From NCBI GenBank assembly GCA_026075535.2, contig AP026540.1, positions 11,532,001 to 11,596,000 on the forward strand: DNA of 64,000 bases, in the 5' to 3' direction. Position 1 is the first letter of the stretch. Every line of letters begins with the position of its first letter. Of this stretch, positions 35,291 through 45,766 are shown one piece after another. This DNA is from Tricholoma matsutake (lineage: Eukaryota; Basidiomycota; Agaricomycetes; Agaricales; Tricholomataceae). The position numbers and the translations under genes are program-made. A model generated the notes under the pieces. It was given only the letters and a program-made list of their open reading frames with translations. It was not told the origin of the DNA and searched no databases.

Positions 35291-35655
35291 TGTAGAAAAT
35301 CAACCTAGTGTGAATCAGCATAATCAGAGTATAGCTCAGTCTCTGTATAAGCAACTTTATAAATACAATCACTGTACCTAGCGTAATCAGAGTATAGCTA
35401 TAAGTACAGTAAGTAATGGTCCGTAATATTGTAATGTCTAGAATGCTCACCTCATTCTCTGTATAAGCAACTGAGGTGATCGGATAACTACATGCCCTAT
35501 ATATATGTAAGTGAGTTCAGCTACATAAAGAGTCAAAGGGACAATAGACACAAAGGTATCTATGAGATGGCGCATCAAAGAGATATGCTAAAAATAGTAT
35601 GTGCATCAAAGATGCGATCATGTATGCTTACAGTGTGAGAAACAGCATCTCAACA
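35291..35655 (-). repeat. 3' LTR of copia E
   Basis: On the element strand it starts TGTTGAGATGCTGTTTCTCA after the purine tract GTGAGGAGGAG, and ends GATTTTCTACA. The outer end is set by analogy with copia A (…TTCTCTACA). It contains the unoccupied version (35598-35605) of the hAT target site filled at 50117. Confidence 0.8.
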
Positions 35656-35699
35656 CTCCTCCTCACTGTGAGCACTCCTCCTTGCATGGATTCACATCA

Positions 35700-38582
35700 A
35701 TGAAGGCCAAGATATTCCCAGAGATATAAGAACTGTTTTACCTCAAGGGCCTTAGTGAACATGTTGGCAACATTTTTGTGAGTATGAACATAAGTGAGCC
35801 ATAGGTCGTTGGACTGTACATGGTCTCAGAGGAAATGGTATTTGATATCAATATGTTTAACATGTGAGTGAAGGAGTGGGTCTTCAGAGAGGCTCTTCAT
35901 TGCAGAGTTATCACAAGATATTATGGTAGGCGAAGTCTGAGAGTAGCCTATAGCATTGAGTAAAGTATGAATCCAAATACATTCCTTTGCTGTTTCAAAT
36001 GTGGCAATGTATTCAGCTTCGCATGAGGATGTTGCAATGACCTTCTGTTTCCATGCCATCCAGGAGATAGCACCTGAACCTAGAGAGCATATAAAACCCC
36101 CAACACTATGATGAGTTTGCCCAGTTGGACAATGGAGTCACTGAAGGCATGAGGGTTAACAGAAGGGTTGCCTCTGAGATATAGCTTAAGGTCTCTGGTA
36201 CCCTTGAGATATTGTACCAGTCTTATAGCTACCTTCCAGTGTTCAAACAAGTAGCAATCGAGGAATTGTGAGAGTTGTTGGATGGCATAGGAGATGTCGG
36301 GGTGGGTTCCAATTGCCAAATATAGTAGACAACTGTCTAGGGAATGATAGGAGAGTTTGCTAAGTTGGGTCTGCTCATCAGAGGATAGGGTGTTGCAGTT
36401 GAATTGGCGCAGTTTGGAGCCAGGTTCCAGTGGGGTGGATACTGGGTGTGCATCTCTCTGGCCAAATTGATCAACAACTTTGTCAATAAGGGTGGTCTGT
36501 GATAGTGCTACCATATGTGCTGTTCTATCCCAAGTGACTGCAATCACAATAAGGAAACATGCAGTGCCCAATTCGGAAATAGTCCAGACTTCTCACATCT
36601 GACTCTTGAACCTCTCATTCTCATCTTTGGAGTCGGCTATGGACAAATAATTGTCGATGTGAATGGCAGTAATTACAGTCCCAGAATCAGTCTTGCAGTA
36701 ATATATACAAGACTCACAGGACAGTCAAGTGAATCCCCAGGATAGCATTTGAGCATTGAGCGTTTGATTCCAGATATGCCCACTTTGCTTCATGCCATAT
36801 AGTCCATGCTGAAGTTGCCACACCCATTCCTCTTTTCCGGGTTCCTCAATCGACTGGTTGTTGCATATATTGTACTTCATTGTCTGGTAGCAGGCCATAG
36901 AGGAAAGCAGTTTTGATGTCGATTTGTTGGGCATCCCATCCCAGTGATGCTGCAATGTGTAATAGAATTCTCCAAGATTCCATGCACGCGGTTGGTGAGG
37001 TGGTCTTAGTGTAGTCCTTGCCATAAATCTGGTTGTAACCCTTGAAAACAACACATACTTTCCACCTGACAGCCTTCCCAGTTTCATCCTGCTTGATATG
37101 GAAAACCAGTTTCCCTTTTCAGATATGCTTCCCCTGAGGAACTTTGGAACGTGGTATCAATTTATAGACACCCATGTCCTTTAGTGATTTCAGCTCATCC
37201 CAATATCCCTCTGCACATTGTACAGCATCCACAGAGTTCTTGGCTTCATCCCATGTTTTTGGCTCATCTTCAAATTGAAGTGATTCCAGATCAAAATCGT
37301 CTATCTCCAAAATCATAGCCAGAATTTCATGTGCCTGATCACCAAGATCAAGATTTTTGAAGGCCTGTTGTAGATCAGTAATGACATCATGATCAGGGAG
37401 GGGCTCATCTAAGGCATTAACAGTCCGTCTACCTGCCCTCTGCTCTTGACGCACCTCTTTTATGTGGGTCACACTATCCCAGGATTCTTGTACTGCTTTC
37501 ATTGTACATGTGAAAGATGGTCCCCCATTAGGATTCCTTTCACTTGGGACTGGTACACAAGATGATCGGCGAGGGAGTTCTGGTTGGGGGGCAGGCAGCA
37601 CAGTATGGTTGGTAACAGGAGGGTTGGATGGTGGGATAAAATCACCATCATCCTCAGTGTCAAGTAGGGGGTTGAACGTGGGGTTGTTAGTTTCAATAGG
37701 GGTGGGGTCTGCCTTGGGTGGGGTTGGGTTTTGCGGTGGGCACATGTGTCCATCATGGCTCTTGAGGAAGTGGACATGGAAAGAACTATGTATTTTCCGT
37801 GTAGTGCTGTCATAGCATCTGTACATTTTTGAGTTTGGGTCATAGCCAATCAGTATACACTCAATCAACCATTCAAAAATCTTTGGGTTATCTTTCTTTG
37901 GTATCAAGACAAAAGCCCGACATCCAATTTCCTGCATATAGGAATAGTCTGGCTTTTGACCAAACCATAATTCCCAATGTGTGATTCCTTGCAGCGAGTG
38001 GGTTGTAGTTTTTGAATGCAGATGTGTAGCCATTAAATAAAATTTGTCCCAAAGGAAAGGGGGCAGTCCTGCATACAGCCGCATTGTTCATGCCTTTGCC
38101 ATGAGTGTTCAATGCATCTGTTTGACACATCCAATGTGGGTGGATGTGTGTGGAGCAGTGAAGCATTGATCTGATCCCTGAGATTTAAGCCATGTCTGCA
38201 TTTTGCTGGACTTCAGCTCTCCATTGTCAGTAATGTATCTCCCGACTTTCAAGCCAGTTTCATTTTCGCATGCCAACTCCCATGCCTTGAGCTCAGGAAA
38301 GGAATCATCTTCATGTTTGAGTGGTATAGACCATGGAAATGAGGTGAAATCATCGATGATGTCCATTACATATTCATGACCAGTATGGGACTTGACCACA
38401 TGTGGACCTGATAGATCAACCCACACCTTCCCTAGATGCCTTGTTGCCCTATGTCCCTCACCCTCCTCATGTTTCTTCAGTACTGGTGCTCTCATCTGTT
38501 TTCCAACAACACAGGCATCACATTTGGGTGGCTGTGTAGTGGCTGACAATGGCATACCTGTGAGTGCACCTTTCTTGGCCAT
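35700..38582 (-). pseudogene. Copia E integrase-RT-RNase H
   Basis: Integrase zinc CDACVVGKQ and core WVDLSGPHVVKSHTG, D of ITDNGELKS at 38582-38109; the Glu region is degraded (CVKQMH). A 321-codon frame (38084-37119) holds the integrase C-terminus and Pro-rich linker through the start of RT. RT continues in broken frames 37087-36600; the catalytic motif is IHIDNYLSIA, again DN instead of DD. RNase H (VIATSSCEAEYIATFETAKE, ISCDNSAMKSLS) ends near 35700. Multiple stops. Confidence 0.88.
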
Positions 38583-38639
38583 ATCCCACAGGGATTGATA
38601 ATTGGTGTGGCCGAGGTGACAATGCCAGGTCTACAGATT

Positions 38640-39018
38640 TGGCAATCTGTGAATTGTTAACACGTGCTCAACAGACGCAGAGTGTAGGGTGAGTGAGTAA
38701 AGTTTCTTGGATGTCATAGAACCATGAACTATCAATGCACCTGTGGATTTATTAGTTATCCAGCAAGATGAGTCATCAAAATGTGTGATGGCATTCAAGT
38801 CTCCAGCAAGGGAACTGACAGATATCAGCCAAACTGTTGAAACTTGACTCAGGGATGTAGAGTGTGTTATGTAAGGTGATTGATGTGCCCTGAGCTACCC
38901 ATAGTTTGACATCACCCACACCGATCACAGTGATTGAAGATCCTCCCATGCTGATAGGTCCACCTTGTGATCTAAGCTCTGGGAATGTCTCCAAATGCAT
39001 TGACACATTACCACACAT
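38640..39018 (-). pseudogene. Copia E protease C-terminal and pre-integrase part
   Basis: The frame 39018-38776 encodes ETFPELRSQGG, ITVIGVGDVKLWV and LHNTLYIPES, colinear with copia A at 14900-15050. The pre-integrase part reads on toward 38640 in broken frames. It is separated from its N-terminal half (40404-40982) by an inserted repeat. Confidence 0.75.
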
Positions 39019-40389
39019 GCTCCCAACCCCTATGAACCTCTACAAACCCCATGAGACCACTACGAAACTATTTTGAACGACTTTGAATGATTTTGAATGA
39101 CTTCAAATGACTTTGAATGATTTCAAATGACTTCAAATGACTTTGAAAGACTTTGCGACACTTTGAGCAAGTTCAAACAACTTTGCAGCACCTAGAATGC
39201 CTTCGGCTGCTGTATGCCTATCACACCACCCTTCAGACACATGCAGCACACCTTGCATGAGTTAGTGTGTGACAGTGCTGGTGTTGCCACTGGCTCAGCT
39301 GATGTTTTTCAATAAAATGGCTATAGCATACCAGATAAATTTTCTAAATTCACTAGGATATTTGAGCATATGGATGGGCCCATGAGCTGAGGGGTCTTTT
39401 GCCAATATTATCTGATTGGATCCCCCATTCCTGACTTATTTACTCAGCTTTGATTTCAAGCTGAGCCATCAAGCTGAATTTTGTTTATTAAATAACTCAG
39501 GGACAATTGATTGGTTCAACTAATGTTGGCAGACAACCCCTCGGCTTATGGGACCATCCATGTGCTCAAATAACCTGGTGAATTTAGGAAATTTATCTGG
39601 CATGTTATAGCCCTTTTATTGAAAAACCTCGGCTGAGCCAGTGGCAACACTAAAGTCTGTGCGTCACATATCGAGCACCACCGGATGAGGAGATACAACA
39701 ATGGGATTTTAGGATGCAATTGTAGTGCTTTGACATTTTGATGATATATTGGATCAATAGGACAGGTACCCTTGATACATTGTGACTCTATATGTTTCCC
39801 TTCTCATCATCTTTCATTTATTTTATGATTTGCAAAGTTCTTTATTGTTTTATATCTTGCCTCATGTAGTCCTCATGTTTTATCTCCTTTTTAAGTACCA
39901 TCTCTTCCAAACATATATAGCCTTGTACTAGCTACTTAGAAGGAGAGAATAGATTATCCTCTCACATCCATCATCTGATTTAAGAGCAGTTCTCTTGAGT
40001 CCAAGCCTCTCGTCTTAGTCCCGAAGTTTAGTGTATTACCATGAACTTCTTCAAACTTTCCATACTAGCTTCTCGAAACTATTGTCTATTGTCTATCCCC
40101 TCTCAAAGCCTTTCCACATCTCTATAGTCTATCCTCAGCATCCATCAAATCCATTCTTGTCCTCGACAAGCCCCTTGAACATCCTTGAACATCCCTCAAA
40201 GCACTTCACAGAGCTTTGTACACCTTTGAACATTATTGAATATCATTGGACCTCCTCACATTTAGTTCCCTTACTCTTGGGTAACAGCGGTGATATTTAG
40301 TACCACCTTGCAACCTTCCTCTAACTAGCGTTATACCATTTGAGGCCTTTTTGTGGGTTTTGTTTGGGTTTCCTGGTTGAGCATCATCA
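38999..40389. mobile_element. Putative solo LTR (large-LTR family), copy 1
   Basis: It interrupts the protease of copia E. It shares its last ~70 bp, ending GGTTGAGCATCATC, with 62028-63392. It contains a TATA-like block (CATATATAGCC near 39912) and short TTTGAATGA repeats. AATGC borders both sides if the element is taken as ending GCATCATC. Class assignment (LTR) is inferred from size, TATA and lack of coding. A foldback MITE at 39279-39652 is nested in it. Confidence 0.5.
39279..39652. mobile_element. Foldback MITE with ~140-bp inverted arms
   Basis: The left arm starts TGGTGTTGCCACTGGCTCAG. The right arm, reverse-complemented, starts TAGTGTTGCCACTGGCTCAG and stays similar for about 140 bp (…CAATAAAATGGCTATAGCAT, …GAGCATATGGATGG). 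The 374-bp element is therefore almost entirely two arms and a short loop. TAGTG fits a hAT end but no clear TSD is visible. Confidence 0.8.
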
Positions 40390-40403
40390 ATGCCCCTGAT
40401 TGA

Positions 40404-40982
40404 TCAAGAAGTGATCAGGTGGAGAGAAAAAAAATCAGAATGATCTGGGGATATGTGGACCATGGTACTGCTGTTGACAAGGAAGGGTAAATTAGTTGAT
40501 GAGATATAGGTGCACTTGGTCTGACTTAAGGGTGCAACAGTGAAGGTGCTGTTGTCCACTGGAGCAGTGTGCTTTACCCAATCAATGGTGGTTCTCGGCT
40601 CCTCAACCACAAGCCAACCCTCATATTTGATTTCATCAATTGTAGAGATGGGGGCAGGGTTACATGCTATACCCATGAAGTTGGGGGATGAGTTCACTGG
40701 TGAGGAGGGGTTATGATTGACCATGACCGTGAAGGCACAGCCATTTACATCTTTCATGGTTATGGGGATCTTTGAGGTAACAGTACTAGGCTTTTTCTTT
40801 TGTTCAGAAGCTGCTCTCCGAGCTGCAATCGACTCAGTAAGTGTCTTTCCTGCCATCCCTCCACCAGGTTTGATGCAGTACTTGATGGTGTGTCCTGTCT
40901 TCCCACTAGGGCACAGCACAGCACGGGTATGGGTATGGGTATGGGATTGCCATACCTGGGCAACACCGTACCCTTTTTCCAT
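40404..40982 (-). pseudogene. Copia E gag zinc knuckle and protease N-terminus
   Basis: It encodes TGHTIKYCIKPGGGMAGKTL, matching the copia A gag tail, but the knuckle has lost a Cys (CPSGKTGH). The protease active site reads VNSSTMVHIS where A has IDTGATIHIS, so the catalytic Asp is gone. The first residues (about 20) come from the adjoining D' repeat. Confidence 0.8.
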
Positions 40983-41198
40983 GGTGTTATGGGTATGTGC
41001 AGGTATGCTGGTACCCAGATTTTGGTCAGGTGAGTGACCATCTGACCTTGTTGATTACTCACTAATTTTAAACTATAGGACAATCCAGGTTACCACCACC
41101 AGCACCCCAACCACTGCCGTGAGCAACTGCTCATGGGGTGGAAATGGGGAGCGAGGATGATAGCAAGCAACTACAATGGCCGCACCACATAGAATATG

Positions 41199-41298
41199 GG
41201 CCCAAACAATGTCTATCGTTGTTTGGGCCCTAGGTATTTTTATATATCTTTTGTTCTTGTTTTTTTCTAACTAACTAATGGTTTTATTCAATTTTTAG
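41199..41298 (+). repeat. GGGCCC hairpin plus intron-like segment (best copy)
   Basis: GGGCCCAAACAATG pairs with CGTTGTTTGGGCCC (14-bp stem, 5-nt loop). It is followed by a GTATTT donor at 41234, a T-rich tract, CTAACTAACTAA (branch-like) and TTTTTAG at 41298, an intron-like 65 nt. Other copies: 50548-50637, 58690-58791, 61224-61297, and partial ones at 30483, 58193, 58360, 59010 and 59621. Confidence 0.8.
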
Positions 41299-41645
41299 GT
41301 TCTAATAGTGACATAACAATGAGACAACACCCTTGACAGCACCCCCACCATTGTGAGCTCTGCTTGCAAGGTGGAGAACAACAGGGATGGGATGGCACAA
41401 ACAAGAAATGACACACCACCTGCCCCCAGCCTCACGAGCAACTGCTCATGAGGTGGATAGTGGGTGGAATGATGACGATGACCAGGAGGAGATGGCAATG
41501 GAAGACAACAGCAATGCAGGGCAATGATGGCAAGGGTGGCAGGACAATGACAATGAGGGCAGGATGATGATGATGCAGGCAGGACAACAATGATGACAAA
41601 GGCAGGACGACAATGACAACAACATTCCATTCTCAGCAACTACAG

Positions 41646-41825
41646 GCAGCACCCTCTCTCTCGCTGCAAATGTGAGTGGGGGGGTTTCTCAGTCTGTTTT
41701 CGGTGACTACAGGCACATCCCCCCCTCTCTTGCTGCAAATGCAAGCAGGGGGGTTACTCATTCTGTTCTCAGCGACTACAGGCACCACCCCCCCTCCCTC
41801 ACTCCAAATGCCAGAGGGGGGTTTC
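41646..41825. repeat. ~65-bp tandem units, CTCTCGCTGCAAATGYGAG hairpin
   Basis: Three tandem units each contain a C-rich arm, CTCGCTGCAAATGTGAG or variant, and a G-rich arm, followed by TTCTCAGTC...GACTACAGGCAC. The same unit occurs singly or in pairs at 50860-50970, 51205-51320, 61715-61755 and, inverted, at 29825-30075. Confidence 0.85.
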
Positions 41826-41929
41826 ACTTTCTATATATTAATTTAGTGTAATTATATTATTAAAATACATATTCAGTGGCATAAGTTGGGGAAAGTGCTA
41901 GTGGTTGCCCCAGCTGGAAGCATGTGGGC

Positions 41930-43560
41930 TGATGTCAGTAAGATACACAGGCAAGTAACACAAGAGAACAATCACTAGTCAAAGACAGTAGTAATGTCCA
42001 ATGAGATTAGATGTAGATTAATCCTGATACTGGCTGGACAGCAACTGTCACTTGTGTGGCAGTCAGCTATTTCCTAACTGTATCTCTTGGCGCCAGAAAA
42101 GATAAAGTTGGTGCTGGTCATTAACATAGCTCTTAAAATACTTGTATGCTAATCGCAGCCAGTGTGCACTAGAACATGGATAACAAACACAGCAATGGTG
42201 ACATGCTGTATGCTGTAGGAATGTGTAGTGTTTGAAGGTCCAGTCTGTAGGACTGAAAAAAAGACCGAAACTGAACTGAACTGGACTGATTAGGACCGGA
42301 CCAGTGGTCTATTTATGGACCAGTCTTTTTCAGTCCAGTTGCTGGTCTTTCGTTTTGAAAAATATAGTAGGACCGATGAAAAACTGGTTAGAACCAGTTG
42401 CGATCGGTCTTTCATCCCAACGTATGTTGCACCTTACTCCCACACATATTTACTTCATTTTCGGTCTCTGGATCATCAGAAACGGTCAAGAATTGGTTGA
42501 GATATGACCAAAAACATTTTTGTATGAGTATTTTGTTGTATCAGAACAACTTTGATTGCATTGCTTATTACCTGAGCTATAATTTTTTTTGTACAGCTAT
42601 ATGACATCATAAAAGTAACAACAACACACCTAATCATCTGTACCATGGGATTTTATTCATATAACAGCCCAAATGAGTGCAACTACAAACTACAAATTAC
42701 AAACTACAAACTGCAACTTGAATGCATGTCCTTTTGGTTTTGGCCATATCTCAGTCAAATCTTGATGGAATTGCTTAAATGTTGGATCGGTCTATGGAGC
42801 ATTACAATCTCTATCCATGAATATAATATATATGAGGTAATGGTCATATTTGTTGAGATACATATGGGTTATTTGGCACAATAAATTTTATGACAAAAGA
42901 CCAGTCCGAACCAGTCTTTTTTCGGTCCATGGACCGATTAGGACCGGTCCTAAAGAGTCCAGTTGCGGTCCTCCAATATCTGTGTCAGTCCTAGACCAGT
43001 TGCGGTTGTCGGTTGCCCCATTTGGAAGTCAAAAACCGGACTGGACTGGACCTTTAAACACTAGGAATGTGGGAGGATAAGGATATATGCAAAAACAGTA
43101 CATTGTAGTGACTGATGCCAGTAGTGATAAAGTCACCTGCGGCCATAACCGTACAAGTCCAAGCTAGGCAAAAAGTTTCCTGGAGCTGAAAAATCACAGA
43201 TCCTCACAGGCAATGGCATAGGTGCCGATGGATCAGACAACCCTATATAAACATGTGTTTTCTGACACATTGAAACATCACAAGAAACAATTACAGGCTA
43301 ATGAGCATGAAGTCTATAGAAACCATCACAGGTGCTGCCAGCAATGTGCCCACAGTCCCAGAAACCACATCGGTCAAAAAGTACAACGATCCAAAAATCT
43401 GTATGGGCCCATTTGAACATAATCAAAGGGCATGGGCCCATATGTATAATATGTTCAACATGAAGTGACCCGGTGGGCCCATGATGGTCAAATACCAAGA
43501 TATGGGCTCACACAACTACAGTGCATCACCTTAGACAAAAAAATCATTTTGAAGTACAGA
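41930..43560. repeat. Region R', inverted and rearranged relative of region R
   Basis: 41946-42110 matches the reverse complement of about 3246-3412. 42120-42225 and 43064-43130 match the reverse complement of about 4085-4236. GGGCCCA blocks at 43400-43500 resemble 3508-3625. The hAT-like copy at 42226-43063 splits it. Sequence from 43560 to 43790 is unrecognised flank of element F. No gene seen. Confidence 0.75.
42226..43063. mobile_element. hAT-like non-autonomous TIR element, copy 2
   Basis: Ends TAGTGTTTGAAGGTCCAGTC and reverse complement of TAGTGTTTAAAGGTCCAGTC. The 8-bp TSD GGAATGTG is perfect (42218-42225, 43064-43071). The empty site is present in this window: region R reads ...CCTCCCACATTCCTACAGC at 4132-4149 with one copy of CACATTCC (4138-4145), the reverse complement. 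ACCAGTC words crowd both ends. No coding capacity. Confidence 0.95.
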
Positions 43561-43790
43561 TGTGCAAAAAATAGCATTTTAGTGTAAGCATGTCATATAT
43601 GAGAGAAGGAAAATGTATACAAATAGTGGAGTGTCATTTACAGGATGTGAATAATGATGAGAACAATATAAAAGAAGGTTGAAGGGAGCAGCATGTCCAA
43701 GTGCTCGCAATCATCAACTCAAGGTCACAGTGCTTCCAGGGTCAAGAAGCATGTTACCCAGCCTTATGAAAGGACCAGAGTGTTAGAAAA

Positions 43791-44182
43791 CCACCCCATT
43801 ACCTAATAAAATTTCATTTTTATTTTATTATGTCGAATTACACTACATGACACCAAATGACGCTACACTTTGATAGCATGAGAATTTTATTTCGCATGCA
43901 TCAATATGTACATGCATGTACGAGTGCGTCGGTAACAACAATGTACAATATAAGTAACATAGTATATAAACCCTAAATATACGCCTAGGGGACCCCAGTT
44001 GTGTTCTCTTAGATATTCCACCTACATTTTTGGTGTGAAAGGCCTTTCTCAACCAACTCATCTATTAATAACACCTTGCATCAAAACCATCAATTTCCCC
44101 ATCATGCGTGCAGATCCTGCCCCCTTCTTGTAGAGAGAACCTGCATGGTCTTAGCTAGCAGATAGTGGGTGTCGCCCTAACA
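43791..44182 (+). repeat. 5' LTR of chromovirus F
   Basis: It contains AGTTGTGTTCT at 43997-44007, the predicted transcript start and self-primer. Confidence 0.93.
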
Positions 44183-44184
44183 GA

Positions 44185-44195
44185 AGAACACAACT
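44185..44195 (+). promoter_or_regulatory. Self-priming primer-binding site of chromovirus F
   Basis: AGAACACAACT, two bases after the LTR, is an exact 11-nt complement of AGTTGTGTTCT at 43997-44007. Same arrangement as in B. Confidence 0.75.
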
Positions 44196-44668
44196 TCCCA
44201 TATCAGTGCACCTTCTCTTACTTGCGCATATGTCATTGTTTCACTGCGCCACATCCAATTACTCATCCTTTCGGCATGAGCCAGAAGTACTTGTATATAC
44301 ATAATCTACCTTTTCTTTTGTAAGCCAATGCCAGGCCTCACCTTACATTGTGACCACCAGTGATCGAGAGGCAGCACTCGTCATTAGGACAGCTGCAACC
44401 AGACAACTGATTGGATCTGGTTTAGTTACAATTTACATCACTCTATTTGGATGACTACTTTAGTTACAAGCTGAATTCAGTGTTATCCCCGAGATCAGGC
44501 ACTGTTGGAAGGGTTATTGATCCAAAGTGTCAAATTAGGCACCCAACGAACAATGAACAATCAATGAACCATTGATGAATGATCACATGACCCATAAACA
44601 TTTGGAGAGGTCTCGAAGAACAAATCTTGAGTGTGTCAAAGAAGTGATTCATCACAGATTTTACCATT

Positions 44669-45766
44669 ATGTCTGAACCCTCAACTTCTAATCCTGGCCC
44701 TAATCCTGTTCCCACACCAGCACTAGAGGTGAAAATTGATGCGCTTACAGTGCAAATGTTGCAATTAGTGTCACTGTTGGCAGCATCACAGCCCAGACAA
44801 GCAGAATTACAGCCAGAGACGACAGGAGATAGAGATGATGAGATGGAGGAGATGGTGGAGTGGATGTCGTAGGAGGATGAGATGGCGGAGAGATCTGGAA
44901 ATGGTAAAGTGTGCTTACCCAAGTACGTGCCCCCGCAAATCATTGACGGTACCACAGAAAATACAAAATCCTTCATCAGCTCTATAGTATTGTACATCCA
45001 TGGGAGGAAGCCAGAGTTTCATACAGCTGAGTCTAGGATTATGTTTGCTCTCTCATACATTCAGGGGGGGAAAGCACAGTTCTGGAGAAATGAGGCTATT
45101 AATCAAATTGCCACAGGAAATAAACCATTTGCAACCTTTAAGGAATTTCTGGAGAGATGGGAGGCACAGTTTGGAGACCCTAATCCAAAGGCGACAGCCA
45201 ATGCTAAATTAAAGACCATGCGCCAAGGTTTCCTAATGGCAGATGAATTTATTTTGCAGTTCAAAGCAGAAGCTTTGCAAACAGATATGGGAGAAGCTGC
45301 GTTGGTAGAGTTTTTGAAAGCAGGATTAAATCCCTCTTTATTCAAGTCTATCTACTGACTACCTTCTATGCCAGAGAAGTTGGACGAGTGGTATAATTGG
45401 GAAATGTGCCTTGACTGGCAATATTGGCAGGAACAGGCAGAGTCAAAGTTGATGTACAGAAGTAGTAAATTTGGGAAGCCATCAGGAGGAAAGTCCGAGA
45501 AAGGAAAGGCGCCTCAGGTGCAAGCTCTGAGGGCACAGCCACTGGCCATGGCAGTGACACCTATAGTTGCAGAGTCAGCAGCACCAGCAGATGCAATGGA
45601 GGTTGATCAAGCTGGGAGATGAGCCCCACTTAAATGTTTTAACTGTGGGCAGTTAGGACACATCACTAGGAATTGTAGGCAGAAAAGAAAGATTAGGGAA
45701 GCTACAATTGAGGAAGTGAAGCCAGAGGAAGGCAGGCAGAAGAATTTTGTGGAAGAGTCCCAGTGA
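44669..45766 (+). pseudogene. Chromovirus F Gag
   Basis: Same frame and length as the intact B Gag but with three stops: TAG at 44870, TGA at 45356 and TGA at 45620. At the last two B has CGA (minus-strand positions 20505-20507 and 20241-20243), so each stop is one C-to-T change at a CpG. The zinc knuckle CFNCGQLGHITRNC is intact near 45636. Confidence 0.9.

Larger units (their letters stand above)
35291..40909 (-). mobile_element. Ty1/copia element E, 5'-truncated
   Basis: Minus-strand copia with a 3' LTR at 35291-35655 and coding parts for RNase H, RT, integrase, protease and the zinc-knuckle end of gag. No matching 5' LTR or gag N-terminus follows to the right, where element D' begins. 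E is related to A (colinear protein) but belongs to another subfamily, since the LTRs differ beyond the first ten bases. A putative LTR (38999-40389) is inserted in its protease region. Confidence 0.85.
40910..41873. mobile_element. Element D', second copy of TIR element D (inverted)
   Basis: Its left part (GGTATGGGTATGGGATTGCC...GGTCAGGTGAGTGACCATCTGA) is the reverse complement of the right end of D near 30660-30790. The interior shares the GGGCCCAAACAATG hairpin with intron-like segment (41199-41298), GAGCAACTGCTC hairpins and CTCTCGCTGCAAATG hairpins. Similarity to D on the right stops at about 41873, so that terminus is missing. Boundaries are approximate. Confidence 0.75.

Noticed and set aside
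39271..39660. 8-bp target duplication for the foldback MITE (GACAGTGC / AAGTCTGT)
   Set aside because: The flanking octamers do not match, so no TSD is claimed.
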